Shown: positions 24,550 to 36,459 of the stretch, one piece after another | Numbering within the stretch: the stretch's first letter is position 1 | Layout: each line of letters opens with the position of its first letter | Program-made: the position numbers and the translations under genes | From: Dryococelus australis | Taxonomy: Eukaryota; Arthropoda; Insecta; Phasmatodea; Phasmatidae | Reading direction: 5' to 3' | Assembly (NCBI GenBank): GCA_029891345.1 | Contig: CM057009.1 | Location: 90,009,416-90,073,415, forward strand | Length of the DNA: 64,000 bases | Notes under the pieces: model-generated | Databases searched by the model: none | Told to the model about the DNA's origin: nothing | Seen by the model: the letters and a program-made list of their open reading frames with translations, nothing else

Positions 24550-25699
24550 TTAGCCTTGAACTTCAAACATAATGTATTGCTTAAATTGATTTATATTAAA
24601 CCTTCCTATAAGTTGTCCCTCTATTGTTGCTAAACCGTAACAATTTTCTTTAATCGCATCAATCACGTTATAAGGGCCTTCAAAAAGTAAGAAAAGTTTA
24701 CTTGTCACATTTTCAGCTGCGGAACTCAGATGACTAGTTCTCTTCAACACTAGATCTTCTATTTTAAACTTGTTAATGCGAGACAGTTTATGTTGCCTAC
24801 TGCGCGACTCTGCAGAATAAAATAGCCTTTTCCTCAATAGTTCCAGCGATATTTCTTGCGTTGTGGGCTCGTTGCATTCTTCAAGAGTTGTCTCATCTTG
24901 ATTGAACTTGGGCAGTAGGTTACTCGCAATAGTCTCCGACCACTTATTAATCAATACCTCGTAAGGTGTGTACCCGGTACTGAAGTGAATAGTGTGGTTA
25001 ATAATATATCCATCTAGTGGTATCTTATCATGCCAATCCTGTTGCATGTGGTGAAAATACATGCGAAGGACTATACCTAATACACCTATCCTTCTCTTGA
25101 CTGGGTTCGATTATGGATGCTCAATCGAAGCTGTGGTGGGAGAAATCAACATCCTCTTTAGACCCTTTTGCCATAGGTGACTAGTAAATTTATTTCCATT
25201 GTCAGACAAAATTCTGCATGGTTTGCCAACTTCCTCCACGGATTGTTTAACTTTTTTGCCTTCGTATGTACCACAGGGTATAATTTAGTAAACTTACTAA
25301 ACAGATCAGTCGTCACAAAAATATACTGTACTCCAGCTTTTAACCTTGGAAGTAAACCGAAAATATCTACTGATGCTAACTCTAGTCACCATGGGAATAA
25401 CTGGCTGGAAAATTCCCTGTAAATTTTCTTGTGCAGGCTTACACTTCTGACACAAGTCACATGTAGTAACAACGCTATTTAACATATTTCTCTATATTAT
25501 TCCAATACATCTGTATACAAAGTGTGTCATATAATTTATTCGAAATTATATGGCTAAATGTGACATTAATTTCCTTGCGTAACTTGAACTGAAATTGCTT
25601 GTGGAATAACTGTTTTCCAAACATCACCCAAATTACGATTATTAGAGCTGTGATAAATAACACATCTTCTGCTGACTTACAGAATGCGCAGTGCAGCTT
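24550..25699 (-). pseudogene. Ty3/gypsy-type integrase relic
   Basis: On the minus strand, in order: the zinc-binding H2C2 region (MYWNNIEKYVK, then LCQKCKPAQENLQG), the integrase core first Asp (ASVDIFGLLPRLKAGVQ, then FVTTDLFSKFTKLYPV), the second Asp (RILSDNGNKFTSHLW), and, in a 170-codon open frame 24550-25062, HFSTGYTPYEVL and the C-terminal FKIEDLVLKRTSHLSSAAEN, then KLFLLFEGPYNVIDAI. There are several frameshifts. No reverse transcriptase, RNase H, protease or gag is visible between this and the right LTR-like repeat, so most of the internal region is deleted. It is flanked by direct repeats at 21.45 and 25.70 kb. Confidence 0.8.
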
Positions 25700-26201
25700 G
25701 TCCTCTGGCGCATCTTCTTAGGCTTAAGTAACCAAAAAAATCAGCTTTTAAATATAGAGACTCAGCCCTCTTCTTAACATGGCTGGCTCTAAAATCATAC
25801 TTGTAACTACTGGGTACTACATCTGATCTACCCTTACGAAAATGCTGGGGATTTTTTTATAGAAATTCCAAGCGAAAAAGTACGCTGCTGAATATTTCAA
25901 TGGTCCCTCCCCAGAAAATATATCTTCCGGCAATATTCCTCAAACCTGACTTTATAGGAGCTTAACTACTTCCGGTAACAAAACGGGAAAAATAATTAAA
26001 CCTCAAATTTATTTCAAATCAACAACAAAATAAATAATTATGTTTCAAAATTAAATGAAATAATTATGCAAACATACGAATTAACTAATAAAATAAAATA
26101 AACATAATAAGACTATAGCCTCTTACCTCAGAGTCATATCCACTTGTCATAGAATATTACAAACAAGAATAAAAATATAAACAAAATTCGGAATGGTGGT
26201 T
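25700..26201 (-). repeat. LTR-like direct repeat, right copy, first part (5' LTR)
   Basis: Same repeat as 21452-22128, broken at GTGGTT (26196-26201) by the fold-back element. The match resumes at 29537. Confidence 0.65.
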
Positions 26202-26540
26202 TCCGACGAGGGAAATCAGCTGCACCGATCCAGACAGAAGACAGTGATCAGTGACCCAGGGGTCAGCAGAGCAGGTCCTATGACATTTGACCTTTGACCC
26301 AAAAATCCAAAATATTCAGAAAATTCTAAAAAATTCCCAAAAAAAGTATTATTGAATTACAAAAAAAAAATTAAACATTGATTATTAAAATTTATTAAAA
26401 AGTATTTTTATACTTAAATTTACCAGCGGTCACACCTAGCCCATATACATTGCACCATCTTGGAAGGTGACCACCATCTTCGTAGGCAACCACCATCTTG
26501 GTATACAACATCCATCTGCCTTATTGGAAGTCAATGCCCA

Positions 26541-26785
26541 TGACCTTGAATGACCTAGGCACTAAAACAATTTAGAAAAAATACATAAAAGACAACAAGC
26601 ATAATACATTACAGACTGCCACCACCATATTAGATGCATACTAACTCAACATTGACCCCATGACCTTAAATGACCTTGACAATAAAAACTAAAAATAAAA
26701 ATAAAAGTCAGCAAACATAATACACTACATACTACCACTGCCATATTAGATATAGGCTACCTCGACTTTGATCCCATGACCTTGA
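26541..26785 (-). promoter_or_regulatory. array of nuclear-receptor half-site-like motifs, left arm
   Basis: TGACCTTGA or close variants occur at 26541, 26662 (TGACCTTAA), 26672 and 26777, inside three diverged repeats of about 115 bp. On the other strand this is TCAAGGTCA, the extended half-site bound by FTZ-F1/SF-1 and ERR-type receptors. Binding is an inference; only the motif is seen. Confidence 0.35.
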
Positions 26786-26840
26786 ATCACCGTGAAAACA
26801 AAAAAAGATGAAAAATATTAAAAACCCAAAAATGTCTAAA

Positions 26841-26843
<3 letters not shown>

Positions 26844-26902
<59 letters not shown>
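26844..26902. repeat. (AT)n microsatellite
   Basis: A nearly pure run of AT dinucleotides in the left arm of the fold-back element. The right arm lacks it, so it expanded after insertion. Confidence 0.9.
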
Positions 26903-26905
<3 letters not shown>

Positions 26906-27666
26906 AAATTATTAAAAGCGAATTAAAAAAAAACTTGCACTCCGAAGGTCCCCCAGCATCACCATTACTTACATTCGTTCTATCCCCAACAGAAAACTGC
27001 TCCCTGGTCTCCACTCCTCCCACCTATATTCATTCCGCCATCTTGACTTTTGTTAGTCATTTGTTGACATATTATGGATATTGACACTCGCGTTCGCTCG
27101 ACTGCCATCTTTATTTCTATGTTACTTACTCTCTCACCTTCCTTCGACTGCCATATTTTTGTACATATTTTGTTTGTACGTGTTACTGGAGGCTGCCATG
27201 TTGGGAGATAACCATCTTGCTAGGTGCAGTCTTCCGTGTTTTTTATTGTCATTTGTTTTATAGTTTGCATTTCACCTTCGTGCGACAACTGTACAAGATT
27301 TCATATGTTTACATCACCTATGTATAAACAGGTGGCAGCCATATTCGTGTAAGTGTTTAAAGTATAGGTTGCGTTAACTGGTCGCATTTGCTCCATCAAT
27401 TACACTCTTCAGTTCGACTGCCTCCATATTGAATTCTTTTCTCAACACAAATGTAGTATCGATTATGCCACCTGCTATCTGCCTGTACCGAATTGTAATA
27501 TTGTCCATTCCTGCAAAGCTGTAAACTACCACATTTAATTGTTTATGTGTTTTATTCGTAAACGTAAGTATTTTTTATTTGAAATTTTTTTTATAAAAAC
27601 CAGAAGGGTGTTTTATAAAAAAATAATATACAACATATTTAATAGATATCTTTTATTTAGAAAATC

Positions 27667-28215
27667 TTACATACAAACATTTCTTTGCAGTAGTTTCTTC
27701 AAAGACAAGCGGGGGTAATCACATAATTTCGTAAGAGGTTTATTTGTACTCGTTATTAGCTCCAGATGATTTACCGAATCAAGTGTCCAGCCCAAACCTT
27801 TAATCATCATTTCTTCTTCCTCGCAACATACCTTTATTATATTATCTTCTACACTCTTTTCGATGTCATATACATTATAGACAGGTACATTGGAAATATT
27901 GAATGCCCTGTTGTTGATTCCTTCGGGCAACGGTTCCGGTTTCGTATAATTTCATTCTAGCTATATATTATATTTTAGAGGCCCATGATTTTCAATATCT
28001 TCTGAAAGTTGGTTTGTTAAATTTTATTCCATACTTGTCAGGAACGAGCAAACATCTTTGGACAAAACTTACAGATTTGGAGCAATGTAAACTTTCAACA
28101 TTCCATTGAATGCAGATTGCTTCAGAAGAAATCCATTGGAATTTGGTTTTCTTAAAACATGAACAGGGTCCAGGACACGAGTTTTACACAGTTTGGCATG
28201 TTTGCTATACGATTC
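27667..28215 (-). pseudogene. Maverick/Polinton-like protein fragment (region upstream of DNA polymerase B)
   Basis: Minus-strand frames give CNESYSKHAKLCKTRVL (finger-like), then QSAFNGMLKVYIAPNL, then, in the 87-codon frame 27667-27930, RAFNISNVPVYNVYDIEKSV, CCEEEEMMIKGLGWTLDSVN, HLEL and DYPRLSLKKLL. From memory of the family, an acidic stretch followed by a GSGWTL-type motif is common in the N-terminal part of proteins linked to protein-primed B-type polymerases of Polinton-like elements. Stops interrupt the reading and the polymerase itself is absent. A related motif occurs at 46.7 kb. Confidence 0.5.
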
Positions 28216-28631
28216 ATTACAAATGACATGGAGGACTGCACCTAGCAATATGGCTGCCTCCCAACATGGCAGCCTCCAATAACATATACAAACAAAATAT
28301 GTTTAAAAAACAATATGGCAGTCGAAGGAAGGTGAGAGAGTATGTTATATTTAAACCAAGATGGCAGTCGAGCGAAGGCGAGAGTTAATCTACAGTAGCA
28401 TGTAAACAAATGACAAACAAAGAATCAATATGGCGGAATGAATATAGGTGGGAGGAGTGGAGGCGAGGGAGTCAGTAATCTGCTGGGGATTGAACGAATG
28501 TAACTAATTATGGTGCTGGGGGAACCTTCGGAAATACATGTTTTTTAATCCATTTTTAATCATTTTAAAAACAAACGTTTTAGAAATATTTGTGTTTTTA
28601 AGTTTGTTTTGGATTTTCTTGTCTTCGTCAT

Positions 28632-29038
28632 TCAAGGTCAATGGGTCAAGGTCGAGGTAGCCTGCATATAATATGGTGTGGTGGTAGTAGTATGTAGTGT
28701 ATTACGTTTGTTGACTTTTATGTTTTTTTAGTTTTGATTCTCAAGGTCATTTAAGGTCATGGGGTCGGTGTTTAATTAGTATGCATTTAATATGGTGGTG
28801 TTAGTCTGTAATTTATAACGATTGTTGTCTTTTGTGTATTTTTCAAAAGTTTCTTATATTCTACGTAATTCAATGTCATGGCGTCAAGGTCGAGGTAGTC
28901 TGCATCTAATATGAAATACGTCTTTTTAAAATTCTTTTTTAATAATTTTAAAAAACAAATGTTTATACATTTTTGTGTTTTTAAGTGTGTTTTAGATTTT
29001 TGTTTTCAAGGTCATTCAAGGTCATGGGGTTAAGGTCA
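28632..29038 (+). promoter_or_regulatory. array of nuclear-receptor half-site-like motifs, right arm
   Basis: TCAAGGTCA or one-mismatch variants lie at 28632, 28646, 28741, 28751, 28870, 28884, 29006, 29016 and 29030. Neighbouring sites in each cluster are 8-14 bp apart and the clusters recur about every 110-130 bp. They are the mirror image of the left-arm array, so the element displays them in divergent orientation. Confidence 0.35.
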
Positions 29039-29536
29039 TTGGCATTGACTTCCAATATAGTAGATGGGTGTTGTATACCAAGATGATGGTCACCTACTAA
29101 GATGGTGCAATGGGTATGGGTTAGGTGTGACCTCTGGTATATTTAAGTATTTTTAAAATACTTTTTAATAAATTTCAATAATTAATGTTTAATAATGTTT
29201 TTAATAATTTCTAATAATACATTTTTGGGATTTTTTTTAAATCTTTGGTCGAAGGTCATAGGTTCTGCTCCCCTGACCCCTGGGTCACTGATCCCTGTCT
29301 CCTGTCTGGCTCGGAGCCGCTGATCCCCTTGTCAGAGCCACTGATTCCTTTCGCCTGCTCTGGGAATAATGGGAAATTCTTAGGGAAAAAAGGGAAATTT
29401 TTAGGGTATTTGGTCGATTTTGAGGGAAAAAATTTAAAAAATATTGCGGCCGGGTGACGTAACAAGATGGAGGCGGCCGAATCCTCCCATCCTATGCCCA
29501 ATGCCCTTATGCCTGAACATTCCAAATCATAATATT

Positions 29537-29725
29537 GTGGTTCACATTAAAATTAATGTTGCGTGTGTTGAATTAAAATATTCATAATACTAAGAAGGGT
29601 TTTAATAATTACTATTATTCAAAACAACATGTAAGTAGTCGTGTAAAAGTGTCCAAAACACATATGTAAATAATTATCATAACTGTCAACAAACATAAAT
29701 ACGTGTACAACTTGAAATCCTTATA
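29537..29725 (-). repeat. LTR-like direct repeat, right copy, second part
   Basis: It continues the repeat interrupted at 26201. Shared blocks include ATTACTATTATTCAAAACAA and GTCCAAAACACATATGTAAA. Confidence 0.65.
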
Positions 29726-32700
29726 ACATCAACCAATATATTAGCATCGAACTTCTGTGATGACACTTGAGACTAAATTATCTTTAAAATGCCTTACCTG
29801 CAAAGGCCAAACTAAAAAAAAAAAATTTTGGTTTGGCTGTGTTGGGGACACGGCCGTTTGTTTTGCATGAACATGTCTACGTTCACGCGCCTGGGCTATT
29901 TCATGGTTTTTTTACGTTCCCGGCACTGCTTCTCTCGATCATATGGGGTTGTATAGGTATCACTGGATTGCTTTTGACATGCTATTTCCCACTGTATACG
30001 ATTTCTGTATTTCAACAAGGCTTTTTGACTAGTATAGGCCGAAATTGTGTTAAGATTTCTTAATTTTTGATATTAAACTCATACAATGTCATTATAACCA
30101 CGCCATACAAATGTTTTTATACACGCAGTCGATTGATCTTGACGAGAACTATCGATTGACACCTAAACTAGTTTCGTAGCTTCTCCTGGTCAAAAGCTAT
30201 ACTACGTGGAAGTTATGAGATGCGGCCAAACGAACTCAAAATTGCTGCTCCCCCCCCCCCCCCCAAACTCACGATGCTTCGCAATCCTCACTCACAACGT
30301 AACATATTCTTTGATCCTTTGGCAATCGAGTGTGGTGTAATTGAATTTTGAATGTAGGCAATAGATTCGGTGTTGCAATGCCAAACTCTTATCACCCGAT
30401 TTTGTTATCATCGGATTTTCTGGATTTCCTCCCACCATGGTCGCAAATTTAAAGACGTATTCACGGCCAAAAATAATTAGGAATTATCTTACAAGATCCA
30501 GTACTTGTATGTCACATGTTCTTTTATAAATCAGATTCAGAAATAAGTAACTATATATAAATGATGACGAACCTAGCTTAAAAATAACCGAAAAAGTATT
30601 TATTTTCATATATATATTTAACAACTTAATGTAAAAAAAAGCCAATTTTGACGATGATTTACTCAGTGCACATAACAATCAACATATGCAACAAACACAC
30701 GAGGTTAAAAACTGCACTGTTGATGTAGCATGGCAACACAGTTGGGTAGGAAGTGACAGAACAGGAGAGATGGATATCTCGCTCTTTCACCATTCTCCTT
30801 CATCTGGTGTGAATTTTCAGGTGTTCCATTGAGTAACTTCAATTTCAGTAGAGAATGTACTTTCATGCTAGTAAACTGTGAAACAGAGTCCCGGGATTCC
30901 TTTGGTATTCGCCTGGAATACCCTGAGAAAATCTTCACTCTGCCACATGCTCACACGATGCCTCCAAGTCACCAATCACTTCAACCACGATTTCCCTAGC
31001 TGCAGACAAAATGAGATAGTGAGATTTCTTTTCACAGCAGCGATGTTACACAACACTGGGGTGATTTCAAAACTGTATTAAATTTTTATTTTTATTTTAG
31101 ATATATATTTATTGGCACTCTCTTTCTCTCCTCAGTCTTTTGATTCCGCCGCCAAAAATACAAAATTATTACAAGAATTTGAATGCAATATAATACTAAT
31201 ATTCCACAATTATTTGATTCATACAAATTTCAAAATATACATAGAAACATTACTAAATAATTTTAATTAAAATTGCCGCATTACAAAACCCAGTATATGA
31301 AGTTAAATAACGATACCCTTGAATAATAATTAACTTCTAACAGCAAGTAACCCTCACCCCCTAAAAGAAAATCCTTGCATTAACCCCCTACATGGATATT
31401 ACAACATTATTTTTCTTAAAACTTGATCTCCTAGCCTGTCCCTACAAAGATCAGCGAAGAGACCCTATCGTGAGACCTCCTGCGAGTATCCTCTGATGAC
31501 ATTGTTGGAGAGGGTTAAATAGTCGTGGGTCTGCAACAGACACACTCGCTTCAGGCGTGGAGGAACCACCTAGAAGCCGAAAGACATCTTCATCCAATCA
31601 TTTCAAAAAGTCGTGGCTGACGAGCTCGGTGACGCCGGCAACGTGACACTCAAGTCACGTGGTTTAGTCTATTCGAGGTTTGTTCACACTTTATGAATCA
31701 AACCTTTGAAAAAACACCCCACGTAAGACGTGCTTGTTGGTTTGCTAAATAGAACACGTATCATAAACATTTTACACTCGTGTTAACATAAAACAAAACT
31801 TATTTATTATTAAATTGAACTTACACTTTTATTTTATCTATAAATTATAACAATTTATTTATACTTAATGCGAATAAAAACAGGGGGGAAACTGGATTGT
31901 TCATAATACCTTGTAAGAAATAGTTCTTATGCAAAATATTATTAGACTGAGTGCGCACGAATGTGGTGCGCTGTCCCTTTGGTGATATTTTATACACTCG
32001 GTTCAGCTTTGTTTGCGTGGGGCGGAGGAATATCATGGAAGTATAACTTTAGCTGGGCTTCAGAAAAATGGTAAGCAAATGTGACGGGCGGCACCACGTT
32101 AGTGCACGCCTTTGAATAATCATCAAACTTACAACTAAAAACTTTTAAAATTAATGGGCTGGACCACATCGCTTACGCCCTCGAAAAATTTAAACAAATA
32201 AGTAATTGGCAGGCCTGACCACGTCGCCAGTCACCCATTCGAATACTTACAGTTACCTGATTATTTGAACTGCGAACTGTCCCACACGCACGAACACTTT
32301 ATAACATTAATTTTGCTGTTAAAAACCTCCAAAGTAACGCAAAAGTAATAATTAACTAAACTGTAACGTTCTCGCCAGGTTTATGTTATCTTAAAACGAC
32401 TTTGAAAACCTGGTGTGCCAGGAAAACAAGTGGTAATGTACGTGTGAATTTTCACGTGCGGCAGTAACCAGCTCTGGCAGACATTTGTGTGGCGGACAGA
32501 TGTTTCAGCTGTTCGTCACCTGAGCACAGCACCGTCGATGGAGAGCGAGGAGAACTGCTTTCCCTGGTGCATGCGAGCCCCAAAACAGTGACGTCTGGTT
32601 AGTAGTTTACGACAACTTGGTCAAGAGGCCGGAAGTTTGATGGCGTACTGTAATATTATTGGTGTTTGACTTTTCAATTAAGATACCCGCTAAAGGAAAT

Positions 32701-33960
32701 AGGTGTCCGCTGCATCGGTTACCTTATTAGGTAACATCAACCGCCATTGGCCGTGAATATCACGACCCATCCCAGGAACAATTGGTATCCCCAACTATTT
32801 CCTGGAATTACGTTTTTTGTAGGGGAAAATAATGGAATCCTGATTTGATTAGTAGCGCTAGGTGGTGGACTTGAGTATTTAATGCCTGTTCACGCTTCCT
32901 TCTGGGTCAGTCAGCGACCTCGAGGGGGCAAGCTTCTACCAGATAAGTAGCATTCTTGTTTGATGCACAAATTTAGGCTCCTCAAGCGAATAGGTCCTTT
33001 ACGTCATTTTGACGTTAGGCAAGGGCCATTTAAAAATATTTTAAATCTTGCGAAATGTTGGCTTCTTAACCGAACTTTGAAAAAGTTACCTTCTGTAACC
33101 AGTTTTGTAAACCTACAAGGAAGTATGTAACCAAGTTGTGATAAGGGAATTTGGTGATTGTAACCGCTGGTAACCAAAAACAAATATTATGTTTTCAGCT
33201 TTGGAAACGAGTTAGGTACTGGTAGGCTCTATGCGAGACACTGTTGTATTTATTATAGGCGAACAATTTAAAAATTTTATGAAGTTAAGTGCAACCAGCA
33301 AAATCATATTTACTCGCTGGAGTTAAGGCTGGCATTGCTGAGGAGTTGCTCCCATCCACTTGAGATCGCGAGTAGAATAGGTATTTAACATTGAGGTTGT
33401 AATGATCACTGATTTCCGACCAGTAAGGTGTTACCAAGTTGGGTTTCCTGGTGTAGGAACAAACATTATTCTGTAATGTCAAGAGCAAATGTCGGTATGA
33501 CAGACATAAATCCGCCATTTTGTAACTATGGTAATTTGGGGTAATTTGTCCAATATATTTTGTGATGGCCTTCTATATTTACCAACTACACAGCCAGTTA
33601 GAGGCATTAACGTAACCTGTTTGGAATTTTACGAGTATTAGCTGAATAACAGCGAAGTCCCAAAACACTATCAAGTAGAATTTTCTCAAAACATTAGCAT
33701 GTTAAACAAACACAAGTGAATTCACAATATATTTACAACATTTTTTAACACCAGCAAATACAACACGGTACAAAAATTATTTAAAAAATACTGGTAGATC
33801 CAAAATGTTATGTACAACAAGTACACCTTGCTCCAAAACAGCTACAGAGTAACACAGAACATTTTAACACTAACATTAACAAAATTTTTCTTTAAAAACA
33901 AATATTTTTTATAAACTGTTAGCAACTTACATCAACAAACTTTTCATGCATGTTCTTAAA
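29726..33960. other. intergenic DNA with a C15 run and short diverged repeats
   Basis: No gene recognised in 4.2 kb. A C15 run lies at 30250-30264. Around 32085-32245 three diverged units share (G/T)GACCAC(G/A)T near 32093, 32163 and 32218, each followed by an ACGCC/TTCGAATA-like stretch. The 31.4-33.0 kb part is G+C-richer than the rest and may be an unrecognised LTR or promoter region. A few frames of about 60-80 codons have no motif. Confidence 0.4.
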
Positions 33961-34011
33961 ATTTGATCCAGAGCCCCTTCTTGACCTTTAGTTTCAATAA
34001 GTGAGCATTAC

Positions 34012-34428
34012 TTATGCCCTGGTTTTAATCTTGTCTGTTTGTATGTTAACATATTTACAAGTAGGGGCATGTAAAACAATGCTTTCGACTAAATCAGGAT
34101 AGGATTCAACATAATGAGCGTATACATCTTCAATACTAGATGGAAGAGGTGTATTTGCAGTCATATGAAACACTGGACATTTCTTATTGTCACCACAGTG
34201 TATGAGTTTGTGGCTCTTTTCGTCTCCTAGAGGAAAGTAAATTACTTTAAAATGAAAAATATTATCACAGGTTTCTGTAAATTCTCGCGAAATTCCCTGA
34301 CACCATATGGAGTAAGTTATACTGGATTTTCCTTGTTTGACACTGAGATAATGATTAGCAGGATTAAAATACATCACATTGCTACTATGACATCCAATAC
34401 TCGACTGAGAATATTTAGCAAGGAACAA
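34012..34428 (-). pseudogene. Cys-rich module D and putative C-terminus
   Basis: A 138-codon frame with GISREFTETCDNIFHFKVIY, HCGDNKKCPVFHMTANTPLP, SSIEDVYAHY and a short basic tail ending in a stop at 34012. TETCDN, CPVFHM and LPSS match module A (TETCNN, CPVFNM, LPCSS). It is the last unit of the series and uninterrupted. Confidence 0.45.
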
Positions 34429-34499
34429 TGTATGTATATTAATTCTCTAAATTTGCAAATTGAAATGTGTTTTAGGGCTAAATTTTTTTGCTAATTTTA

Positions 34500-34868
34500 T
34501 AGCTCGATGTACGTAACATTTTGAAGAATCACACCCAGTATGAGACTTGTAATCAAACTTGTCTTTGCTATAATGATATAAATTATGAACATTATTGTCA
34601 CATTCTTCGAAATACTGATAAGGCAAAAAGTGTCTGTATTATAAACAAGATATTTCAAACATTTTTCTTCCTCGCAATATGAAGTTACAATGTGTCCACC
34701 CTTAAGTTTAGGCTTACGATCAACTACATGGTGAATGTACTGGTTTACAAGACATTCAGAACTAATACAGTTAGTTATAGTAGCATCATAGGTATTTGGT
34801 TTACTATGTGCTGTAAAAGCTTGAGAGAAATACATACATTTGAAATGAATGTCTGACTCACATTTCAT
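34500..34868 (-). pseudogene. Cys-rich module E, divergent
   Basis: A 123-codon frame with KCESDIHFKCMYFSQAF, NCISSECLVNQYIHH and YCEEEKCLKYLVYN, then a hydrophobic end. The placement of Cys residues is like the other modules, but the conserved TETC and CPVF words are lost. Confidence 0.35.
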
Positions 34869-34974
34869 TTACAACAAAATGTGAATATAATATAGCTGTA
34901 AGTTACAGAATGCATATCTTTAGTAAAAAATGTATACTTGAATTTCATTGGACATAATGGGAACATTGGGATCA

Positions 34975-35190
34975 TTATTCTGAACTAGCCACGTCACACA
35001 CATATAAATTACACATCGATGGAAAAACGAATTCTCCTTGTTCGAAAATGTTGTGGATGTCCCCATCGCAGGTCTCCTTCCAACAAACGGTGATTCCCTG
35101 GTGAGGTCTGGTGAGCTGGTAGTTGATTACACTATATACTTGTTCATTTTCTATTTCCTTGCTAAGACTGGCAATCATCAAATCTTCTAA
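34975..35190 (-). pseudogene. Cys-rich module C, partial
   Basis: A 68-codon frame with SVINYQLTRPHQGITVCWKE and TCDGD, which corresponds to the YxLxR...WxExC(N/D) part of modules A and B, then FVFPSMCNLYVC. The first half of the module is not visible. Confidence 0.4.
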
Positions 35191-35469
35191 TGTCTATGGC
35201 GAAGATATCTCACAGCATAATCGTTGCATGCTATTCCTTCACTAAAGCGAATGCTGACACTGTGTCGAAAATGTAGCACTAATGTTCTATATTGTTACAG
35301 GTAAGAACTTGTAGAAGACAGTCATAAAGTTTAAAGAACACTATACTGTATCTAATTTGTAGGACCTTGTATACATCTATAGACTTGAAGATCCTAGACA
35401 TGACTGACGATTTTATACTAGGACTCCTGTATAAGATATGCCAGATGTTCTTGCTTTGAAATCATTGAA

Positions 35470-35871
35470 TTTCCACATGCCACAGGGAGAAGTTAATTCT
35501 TGGTCACGGATGTACGTATAATGTTGCTTGTTGTTGCATTCTTCTGTCCAAATAACATGTTAAGAGTAATACTCCCTCTGCAACTTATATATAATTTTAC
35601 TAAATGATGGATATTTAGTGATTTCTTCACCTTCCATGTCCCTTACTAATTTAGTTAAACTAATAGGAAAATCAGTACCAGGTCTTAAATAATAAACTAC
35701 ATACTTACATCCAATACAATCTCCACCTTCTTTGTACATACATTCAGGATTGATTATTAAAAAACTCCAATGTTCATCTCCATTGCACATCTGTATCTCT
35801 AGTGGACTATCTTTATCGTCATTTCGAAACCACACTCGCCTGAATCCTGGTGTAACCTTAGCATAACTCTT
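35470..35871 (-). pseudogene. Cys-rich module B of unknown family
   Basis: It begins RVWFRNDDKDSPLEIQMCNG, then DEHWSFLI, GGDCIGCKYVV, GTDFPISLTKLV, EEITKYPSFSKIIYKLQREY. After an in-frame stop it continues VIWTEECNNKQ and SPCGMWKF, matching module A nearly position for position. The stop sits in the middle of the shared pattern, which argues for decay. Confidence 0.5.
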
Positions 35872-36009
35872 TGTCTTGACTGAATCTCTGCTCTACAATC
35901 CTCTCTCTTTCTTTCTATCTCTCTTTATACAAACAGATATTCTTCCAGTTAAAATTAGTTCTTCAATGACACCTTTTTTTAGATCAAATTTACAAACACA
36001 GGCAATACT

Positions 36010-36459
36010 GTTCCATAACTCACAGTCTCACATTCCACATGGTGCTCTTAAAAGTGTGCTACTGCCTTGTATTTGCATGATCTGTTCCTTATTATTACAT
36101 GTTTCAGTCCATAGGTTGGTGGTGGTATCGTAAAGGTCTCTATTCAATTCATATTTTATTTGATGAAAACCTGATTCTTTGGTTATTTCTGTACTGCCAT
36201 TTTTAATGCATAGGTCCCAAGAAGAACAGGGCAGTTCGCTGTCAGGTATCATATTAAAAACAGGACAATCGTCTTCTTCATCACACATCACTCATTCTGT
36301 ATTCAGGCTTTCTCCAGAAATGTATGCGAAATTCCAATTTTCATTTCCATTACATATCTGTGTTTGAAAGTATATGTTGCCTAGAGAATGGAACCATACT
36401 CTCTTGTGTCCTCGAAAAATAGTAGAGTACATCTTCTCTGGGTCGAATTTCTCAATTTT
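36010..36459 (-). pseudogene. Cys-rich module A of unknown family
   Basis: Reading on the minus strand gives KISKKIEKFDPEKM, RVWFHSLGN, QICNGNENWNF, a stop (TGA after SLNTE), then MCDEEDDCPVFNMIPDSELP, TEITKESGFHQIKYELNRDL, LWTETCNNKEQ and a PCGM end. The same skeleton recurs in module B and partly in C, D and E. The internal stop suggests a pseudogene unless the stop lies at an exon edge. I recognise no family; a secreted, disulphide-bonded protein is a guess from the Cys spacing. Confidence 0.5.

Larger units (their letters stand above)
26202..29536. mobile_element. Polinton-derived fold-back element with about 1.1 kb arms
   Basis: The left arm (about 26220-27270) and right arm (about 28195-29325) are imperfect inverted repeats. 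Each carries GATCAGTGACCCAGGGGTCA near its outer end, blocks around CACCATCTTGGTATACAACA, and CACCTATATTCATTCCGCCA further in. The right arm has about 200 bp more at its outer end, so the termini are asymmetric. GTGGTT occurs at both junctions (26196-26201 and 29537-29542) but only once in the uninterrupted LTR copy at 21.9 kb, so a 6-bp target duplication is directly supported. The centre holds a Polinton-like coding remnant. The outer right end resembles the inverted repeats of the 45.4-56.8 kb element in layout. Confidence 0.75.
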
